A stretch of DNA of 64,000 nt, from the NCBI GenBank assembly GCA_019454045.1, contig SKCR01001812.1, forward strand, positions 1-64,000, written 5' to 3'. The DNA comes from Zanthoxylum bungeanum (taxonomy: Eukaryota; Streptophyta; Magnoliopsida; Sapindales; Rutaceae). Under the pieces are notes generated by a model that searched no databases, was not told the DNA's origin, and saw only the letters and a program-made list of their open reading frames with translations. Shown here piece by piece: positions 56,187-64,000 of the stretch. The first letter of the stretch is position 1. Every line of letters begins with the position of its first letter. Position numbers and translations under genes: made by a program.

Positions 56187-57475
56187 GAGTTCTATAATTA
56201 AGTGACTCATGAGAAATTCTAGGTTACTCAAAAGTAGTTAAGTGATTATAGAATGTTAGCCATAACTCCAAACTTTCATCTAGAGTTCCAAACTATAATT
56301 TGTTGTTCCACGTCCAACATGAACATATTTGACCCAATTACAAGCATATTATTTTTATGTTTCCAAAGTATCCATACATAAATTTATTAGTCTAATTTCA
56401 ACTTCAAGCTATATTATTATGTATCAAATACAAAACATATTATTAGAGAAGATCAAACTTACCTAGTAAGCTTTAACTAAATATCAAATCTTCTACTCCT
56501 TGTTGAAATATTGTAGAGAACTTCCAAAGCTAGCAAGCTTGATTCGAATATCCAATCTTCTTCTCCTTGTTGTTGTAGTGAACTTCCAAAGCAAGCAAGC
56601 TTGATATGAAGATCCAATCTTCTTTTATTTGTTGTTGTAGAGAACTTCCAAAGTTTCTTCCACAAAAACTTTACTTAGGCTAATAATTCTTTCTTTTACT
56701 TAATGCTTGTTTTAGCTTATTTTTAATTAATAAAAATTCTAATCAAATTTTATGTAGGCTTAATCCAATTTGTCCAAATATGTATAATTAGGTGTGACTA
56801 ATCTCATTTGTCTACCACTTTGATTTAATCTAATTAAATCAAGTCTAAGTTTAATCAATGGATTAGTTCAATGTTTATCTCTTTGATTTAATCCAATAAA
56901 ATCTAGCCAAAAAAACATATTATTACATATTTTTAATTATAAAAATATCCTCCAATGGTAGAGATATTATGAAATTATAACAAAGCCATTGTTTGATTTT
57001 GGATTAATCCAATTGGGTCAAAGTAAATAATTAATGTTATCCAATAACACTTAATTATTTTAGTTAATAATTATAACATCAAAAATTATTTATTATCAAA
57101 AATTATCGGCTACCCATATGCTCAAGGAGTACACTTCATATTGTGGGACTCTCTAAGTCCAGACATGTTCGTCATATAAGCCTAGCTTATATGTACGCAA
57201 TTCGGCCACCTTTAAATTCACGAAGAATACGAACGACCTTTCTAAACTATTCAAGTCAAGGTCATCACATATGTGTAACAATCCCTCTGTCGTAGGCTAT
57301 CTGAGTTGTGCTTAGGAAACATAGAATACACTGTCAAGTTTCTGAGGCGCACATCTCATATTGTCGACATGTCCATGATTCTTTACAACTAATTAGAACA
57401 CTATTTTTGATATATGTGATCCACCCTAGGTGATCGGCCTTGGCAAAGTCTTAAGAATTATGACTTATCATCTGG
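56187..57475 (-). repeat. Family-C LTR, segment after gypsy-2, truncated
   Basis: Continues 24192-24713 and matches about 520-1760 in the first LTR fragment. It breaks off at '...catctgga' where gag sequence starts. The minus ORF at 56477-56665 is a shadow of a local repeat ('cttccaaagc(t/a)agcaagcttgat'). Confidence 0.88.
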
Positions 57476-57620
57476 AAAGTCTAAGAAAATAAAAATGAGA
57501 AAGAATAAGATATCAAAGAGAAAGTCGAAGAAGCAAAAAACTGTAAAACCACATGTAACTCGAGATGTTTGTCTACATTGCAAGAAGTCTGGAAACTGAA
57601 AGAAAGATTTTCCAAAGCTG
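57476..57620 (+). pseudogene. Copia-C gag, C-terminal fragment
   Basis: Starts within gag at the basic tail (GKSKKIKMRKNKISKRKSKK) and reaches the zinc knuckle CLHCKKSGN, where the second His site is Asn, then TGA (57597-57599) at the Trp position, then KKDF with the last Cys lost. The N-terminal part of gag is missing because of the junction at 57475. Confidence 0.85.
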
Positions 57621-60560
57621 AAAGGAAAGGCAGAACCCTCAGGTACGCTTTGTATTTTTCCTATTATTGACATCTCATTAGACTTAGATGCAAATAATGC
57701 ATGGGTGTTAGACACCGGCAGTCCCATTCATATTTGCAACTCCATGAAGGTCATTAGGATTAAAAGAAGGCTGAACAAAGGGGAGATCCCACTTAGAGTC
57801 GGGAATGGCAAGACATTGGATATCAAGGCCTTATGAACGGTTATTCTAGATCTTCCTAATGGATGTAAATTATTTTTACATGAATGTTATTATGTACTCT
57901 CTCTTATCAGATAGATAATATCATTACTGATATTGGATAAAGAGAGATATAAAATAAACATTAAATATGATGTTTTACGTTTATATGATAATTACAACTA
58001 TTTGATATATGAATATTCTTTATCTAACGGTCATTATGTTTTGGAAACATATAGAGATGTTTTAATATAGAGGAAAATACAAGTAAAAGATCTGAATTAA
58101 ATAATACTGAATTATGACATATGAGATTGGGTCACATAGGTGTTAGACGTCTATAAAAATTGGTTAATGATGGTTTGATTAAAAATCTTACCTTAGATCC
58201 TTATCCGATTTGTGAGTCATGCATCCAATGGAAAATGACAAAGGCCTCATTTCTTGGTGTTGGACACCGTGCTGAAGATTTATTGGAACTAGTACATAGT
58301 GATGTGTGTGGTCCATTAAGTCATGTTTATCATGATGGTTCAACATATTTCATGACTTTCACGGATGATAAGTCAAGATATGTATATGTCTATTTGATGA
58401 GATATAAATCAGAAACATTTGAAAAATTCAAAATATTCCGAAATGAGGTAGAAAAATATATAGAGAAATCCATAAAGTGCCTTCGATCAGATCGATATGG
58501 TGAATTCATGAGTGGTGAATTCAGAAGTTATTTAAGGGAGAATGAGATTCTTGCCCAATGTAGCCCTTCAGGAACTCCTCAACACAACGGTGTGTCCGAG
58601 TGGGGAAATCGTACTTCATTGGATATGGTATGATCCATGATGAGCTATACATATCTTCTATATTACCTTTGGGGTTACGCTTTACTTACTGTTGCCCATA
58701 TACTTTACAGAGTTCCATTAAAAACTATTTCTACAACCCTATATCAGATGTGCTACAATAGAAATCCAAATCTTAGATATTTAAATATTTAGGGTTGTCT
58801 TACATACGTTAGAGTACGCAGTATGATACACTAGCACCCATGGTGTATAAATATAGGTTCGTTGGATATCCTAAAAATACTTTGGGATATCAATTTTACG
58901 ATTCTGAGCAACGAAATGTATTTGTTGCTTGTTTTGCCTCTTTTCTTAAAAATGAATTTTTGAGAGAAAGTGGAAATTTTAGAAAGATTGAACTCGATGA
59001 GTTTGATCCCAACATTAAGGAACCTGAGATGGAATTAGAAATCCAACTAGGTGAAGGATTTACGACACAGGTTCTACGTAGGTCGAATATAATATCAAAG
59101 CCTCTAAAGAGACTGTTCTTAAAGTCTGATGCGAGTCTTGATATTCTCCTATTGTAGGAAACAGATCCGACTACGTATAAACAGACGATATTGGATTTCA
59201 ATTTGGGAAAATGGGAGAAAGCCATAAAGTCCGAGATGGATTATATGCATGGAAATCAAGTCTGGGACTTGGTTGAATTTCTTAAAGGAGTTAAACTTAT
59301 TGGTTGTGAATGGGTTTATAAAAGGAAGTGAGGGCCCGATGGAAATGTGGAAACCTTTAAGGCTTGACTGATAGCGAAAGGTTATACTCAACGTCTTGGG
59401 ATTGACAATGAGAAAATTTTTTCACCAGTAGCCATGCTAAAATCCATTAGGATTCTTTTAGCCATTGTTGTATATCATGACTATGAGATATGGCAGATGT
59501 ATGTGAAAATCGCTTTCCTAAATGGCTTCCTCGATGAAGATATCTATATAGAACAACCGGAGGGTTTCGTATCCAATGAGACTTCAAACTTGGTTTATAA
59601 GCTTTAGAAGTGTATTTATTGACTTAAAAAGAAATCTAAAAGCTAGAATAATCATTTTGTTGAGATAATTATATTATCTAGATTCATCAAGAACGAGGAA
59701 GAACCGCGTGTTTATAAGAAAGTTAGTGGGAGCATGATAGTATTCCTTATTTTGTATGTAGATGATATCCTTATCATTGGGAATGATATAGGGTTGATGC
59801 AAAATTTGAAAGCCTATCTTTGTGAAAACTTCTCTGTGAAATACATGGGTGAAGCTTCTTATATACTGGGTATAAGCCTCTACCGGAATAGAGTTAGGAA
59901 GCTTATATGGTTCGCATTGGAGGCATTATGTATGCTATGCTATGTACAAACCCTGATATTAGTTTCGACGTTAGTGTTACTAGCCGATATCAATCTGATC
60001 CAATAATCATTGGACATCCATGAAACTATCTAAAATATCTTAAGGGTACTAAGGATAAGTTTCTCATATATGGAGAAGATGAGCTACAAGTTAAGGGTTA
60101 TATTGACTCCGACTTTCAAGAAGATCCGGATGATAGAAAGTCTACATTCGAATATATATTTAACCTTAATGGCGGTACAGTTAGTTAGCGATGTTCAAAG
60201 CAAGGCTCAACAGTTGATTCCACCACAGAGGAGGAATTTATAGCGACTTCGGAAGCTGCTAAAGAAACTTTTTTAGATTGGAAATTTTTTCTCAGAACTT
60301 GGTATTGTGCCTAGTATTACGGATTCAATACCATTGTACTATGATAATAGCGAAGCCATTACGCAAGCTAAGAAGTCGAGACCGCATACCAAGTCTAAAC
60401 ACATGGAAAAGAAATATCGCGTGATTAGAGAGATTATTGAACGAAAAGACATAGTGGTCTTGAAGGTTTAAGGACAAGACAACATAGCAGACCCGCTTAC
60501 TAAGGCCTTACCTCCTAAGTTATTCGATAAACATATAGATGAGATGAACTTCGGTACCAT
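57621..60560 (+). pseudogene. Copia-C pol remnant (protease, integrase, RT, RNase H)
   Basis: Protease: WVLDTGSPIHICNSM (about 57704), where the DTG active site is kept. Integrase (58160-58633): HSDVCGPLSHV, FTDDKSRYVYVYL, RSDRYGEFMSG and NGVSEWGNRT, with D-D-E kept. RT: the catalytic LYVDDILIIGND is kept (about 59755-59790), with KYMGEASYILGISLY after it. RNase H: GYIDSDFQEDPDDRKST and VDSTTEEEFIATSEAA, ending with ADPLTKALPPKLFDKH (about 60490-60535). Stops and frameshifts occur throughout (58630, 58790, 59155, 59330, 59365 and others). The family is the same as copia-B. Confidence 0.9.
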
Positions 60561-60588
60561 GTGGATTGGCACTAAGCAAGTGGCTGTT

Positions 60589-61081
60589 TGTTGGAGTTGG
60601 TTTTTGGAGCGCCAATTCGAATAATGCATTGTACATTATATTTTATTATTTATTAATAAAATAACTACATTTTCATTAATTGTAATGTCATTTCGAATAT
60701 TAGATTGATATATATAAATATGCTGAGAATGACATCGACCTTAGAATATTCATGTAGTAATACTGGACAATGGGTGGTCCAATATTGAGATATGATTATT
60801 ATTAAAACCATTCTTAAAGTAAATATTCATAGTCGTTGGTTTATGAATACAGTCGAATTCCTAAAATCTAGAAGACTAGCACATGTCGTATATTGGAATT
60901 GAAGTTCCAATGGTTTAACCCGATGTACCAAGAGCAATGGAAGTTCATATAGACATGTGGGTATTCGTTGGAGCGAATACTGAATCACTCACATGTGATT
61001 TCTAATAGTTGGAAGTACACATCACCTTTAATAGGAATCTCCTCGATTTGAGTAGCATATGTGATCATTTGACTATAGGAT
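60589..61081 (+). repeat. Family-C LTR, plus orientation, truncated
   Basis: Starts TGTTGGAG after 'aagtggctgtt' and runs 493 bp into the LTR ('...ttgactatagga'), where the inverted LTR begins. Confidence 0.85.
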
Positions 61082-61372
61082 TGTTGGGGTGGATATGGAA
61101 CCCCTAGGGTCGGATCGGTGTCTCGTGCAGTAGAAGTTGGTCAACCCATGGATATCTAGCATGGGTGTATTTTAAAAATATTTTAATGAAATCTCATATT
61201 CCATTACGAGTGTTTAGCATCGCCCAAGCGCGTAGCATGCGCTGGGTCACAGCGTAGAATACTGCGCTGAAGCAGCTACAATTTTTTTTTATTTTTAAAA
61301 CCTTAAACACATTTTAAAATCACCCAAAATAATTTTAATTTAAAAATCAACCACAACACATGTTATAAAATA

Positions 61373-61407
<35 letters not shown>

Positions 61408-63443
61408 TACAATGAAATGAAAATAGATTCCTACAATGAAATGACTCATTAACTATTCTAGGTCACTCAAAGGTGGTCAAGGGATTCTATAATGGTAGCA
61501 TTAGCTCCAAGCTATAATCAATAGTTCCAAACTCTAATTTTATGTTTATGTCTAACATAAATATTTTGACCCAATTACAATATATTGTGTTTATACTTCC
61601 AAAGCATCATAACACAATTAATTAGCCTAATTTCAACATCAAGCTATATTATTATATATCTAATACATAATTCATCAATATATGTCTCACTAATGAAAAC
61701 TCACTAATGATAAACATAGCTTTTGGAGAAGATCAAACTTACCTAGCAAGGTTGATTCAAAGATCTAATATACTTATCATTGTTGAAATGTTGTGGAGAA
61801 AATCTAAAGTTAGCAGGCTTGACTCTAAGATCAAATCTTGATTCCAATGCTAAGAAGATTCACTCTAAGATCCAATCTTTATTTCTCCTAATTGAAATGT
61901 TGTAGACATCTCACAAAGCTTCTCTAAACACTCCTCTAACTTATGCGAATTTCTCTAATTCTTGCTTGTTTTAGCTTTCCTAAGCTTGATTAACACCTTT
62001 GCTCGAGCATGCTATTTACAACAAAACTTAGGCAATTTTTAATTAATAAAAGTTCTAATCAACTTTTATGTGGGCTTAATCTAATTTGTCCAATATGTAT
62101 AATTAGGTGTGAGTAATCACCTTTGTTTACCACTTTGATTTAATCCAATTAAATCAAGACACAGTTTAATTAATGGATTAGTTACATGTCTACCACTTTT
62201 ATTTTAATCCAATTAAATCAAGCCAAATACACCTATTATTACATATTTGTAATTACAAAAATATCCTCAAATGGTAGAGCTATTTATGAAATTACGATAA
62301 AGCCCTTGTGTAATTTTGGATTAATCCAATTAATCTAATTAGGTTAAAGTAAATAATCAATGTTATCCAATAACACTTAATTATCTTAGTCGATAATTAT
62401 AATATAGAATATTTTTTTAGTATAAAAAATCATCGGCTACCAAGTGCTCAACGAGTACACTTCATAATGTGGGACTCTTTAAGTCTAAACACTTTCGTCA
62501 TATAAGCCTAGCATATATGTATGTAATTCGGCCACCTCCGAATTCACGAAGAGCACGAATGATTTTTTTGAACTATACAAGTCGATGTCATCATATATAT
62601 TTATCAATCCCTCTGTCGTAGACTATCCGAGTTGTTCTTAGGAAACATATAATACACCGTCAAGTTTCTGAGACGCATATCTCAAGTCGACATGTCCATG
62701 ATTCTTTAAAACTAATGCGATCCACCATAGGTGATCGGCTTTGGCCAGTCTTAAGAATCGTGACTTACTCACATGGATATCTAGACCCTTTATGGTACAC
62801 ATACGGGCCGACAGATCCTAGCTTGATAAGAACTTAATTAACGAGTGCATCGGTCCATACCCAACGAACATCTAGCGGTCAGACCATGAAAGGTTTCTGA
62901 CATACATGGCGTCAAAGTGTGGAGAATCTCACGGAAAATCAATGTTATCCTTTAGTCAAAGGATAACATATGCTACTCGACTCGAAGATATTCCTATTGA
63001 CGGTGGTGTGTACTTCCAACTATTAGGAATCACATGTGAGTCATTCAGTATTTGCTTCAACTAATACATACACGTCTATACGAGCTTCCAAAGTTCATGG
63101 TACATTGGGTTAAACCATTAGATCTCCAATTCCAATATATGACATGTGCCGGTCTTCTAGATTATATGAATTTGACCGCATTACAAAATCAACAATTAGA
63201 AATATTTACTTAGGAATAGTTTATAATAGTAATATTATCTCAATGTCAGACCATCCAATATCAATATTACTAAATAACTATTCTAAGGTCGATATCATTC
63301 TTAGCATATTTATACATCAATCTAATATGCATAATGACATTACCATTAATAAGATTTGAAATGAAAATATAGTTATTTTATTAATAAATAATAAAATATA
63401 CAATACATTATTCGGATTAGCGCTCCAAGCACCAACTCCAACA
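61082..63443 (-). repeat. Family-C LTR, complete, minus orientation
   Basis: 2362 bp, TGTTGGGGTGG...CCAACTCCAACA on the plus strand. It is the longest uninterrupted copy in the window and defines the family LTR. It contains a (TA)n run near 61375-61405. No ORF of note; the 71-codon ORF at 63144-63359 lies within the LTR and is not a gene. Confidence 0.85.
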
Positions 63444-63570
63444 ACTCCACCTTGCTTAGTGCCAATCAGGATGGTACCATAGTCTCATTTCCTCCATATG
63501 TTTATCGAATAACTTAGAAGGTAAGACTTTTGTAACTGGGTCTACTATGTTGTCTATTCCTTGAACCTTC
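63444..63570 (-). pseudogene. End of a family-C pol (RNase H tail), minus strand
   Basis: Reads VQGIDNIVDPVTKVLPSKLF and then DKHMEEMRLWYHPDWH on the minus strand, equal to the last residues of copia-B and copia-C pol. It adjoins the LTR at 63443, making that LTR a 3' LTR. It is cut off at 63570 by a plus-oriented LTR. Confidence 0.85.
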
Positions 63571-64000
63571 TGATGGAGTTGGTGCTTGGAGTGCCAATCC
63601 GATTTATACATTTTATTATTTATTAATAAAATAATTATATTTTTCATTTCATACCTTATAATGGTATTGTCATAATATATATTAGATTGATGTATAGATA
63701 TGCTAAGACTGACATCGACCTTAGAATAATTTTGACACTAGGTGTAAACTATTCTTAAAGGAAATATTCCTAGCCGCTGGTTTTGGAATATGGTCGAATT
63801 CCTACAACCTAGAAGACTAGCACATGTCGTATATTGGATTAGAGTTCCAATGGTTTAAACTGATGTACCATGAGTTTTGGAAACTCGTATAGACATGTGG
63901 GTATTCATTAAAGCGAATACTGAATGACTCATAGGTGATTTCTAATAGTTGGAAATACACACCACCGTCAATAGGAATCTCCTCGAGTCGAGTAGTATAT
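63571..64000 (+). repeat. Family-C LTR, plus orientation, start
   Basis: TGATGGAGTTGG..., matching 60589 onward and the inverted copy at 63443 down to about 63000. It continues past the window. Confidence 0.85.

Overview
This window is plant nuclear heterochromatin. It is AT-rich, I found no host gene in its normal setting, and essentially all of it is LTR retrotransposons inserted into one another. The evidence is Ty1/copia and Ty3/gypsy (Athila-type) gag and pol remnants, long TG...CA LTRs, primer-binding sites matching plant initiator tRNA-Met (copia) and tRNA-Asp (gypsy), and 5-bp target-site duplications (TSDs). The host is probably a eudicot; the sequence gives no finer placement.

Layout, left to right. 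Bases 1-2027 are a fragment of a long copia LTR (family C). Copia-A1 (2028-19530, minus strand, TSD ATATC) follows, and gypsy-1 (3766-11206, minus, TSD TATGA) sits inside its left LTR. Bases 19536-24000 hold a plus-strand copia remnant (copia-B). At 24192 a second family-C LTR starts. It is split at 24713 and resumes at 56187 because it took gypsy-2 (24714-56186, minus, TSD GAGTC/GAGTT). Gypsy-2's right LTR was hit by copia-A2 (34428-54564, minus, TSD GTATA). Copia-A2's right LTR then took gypsy-3 (42341-54452, plus). The right end holds another family-C gag-pol (57476-60588) and head-to-head family-C LTRs (60589-64000).

The main finding is that all three gypsy elements carry the same cargo between the integrase end and the 3' LTR, where Athila relatives may carry an env-like ORF. 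The cargo has an unrecognised ORF of about 180 codons (ORF2), a roughly 96-nt segment with splice-like borders, and an intron-free ORF of about 217 codons. That last ORF is clearly related to LONELY GUY (LOG), the cytokinin riboside 5'-monophosphate phosphoribohydrolase. Gypsy-1 and gypsy-2 have lost reverse transcriptase and most or all of integrase but still carry LOG. Only gypsy-3 keeps a recognisable, stop-ridden gag-pol. All three LOG copies end in the same residues, with an EAR-like LxLxL motif that typical plant LOG proteins are not known to have. No LOG copy here is an intact reading frame. The capture and its spread through separate insertions can be read directly; activity of an ancestral version is inference.

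Other notable structure includes arrays of short perfect hairpins with 3-nt loops in the copia-A LTR and leader, a G-box/ABRE-rich U3 promoter found only in gypsy-3, a duplicated fold-prone module and a GGGA-capped hairpin in the gypsy 3' region, and several deletion junctions.
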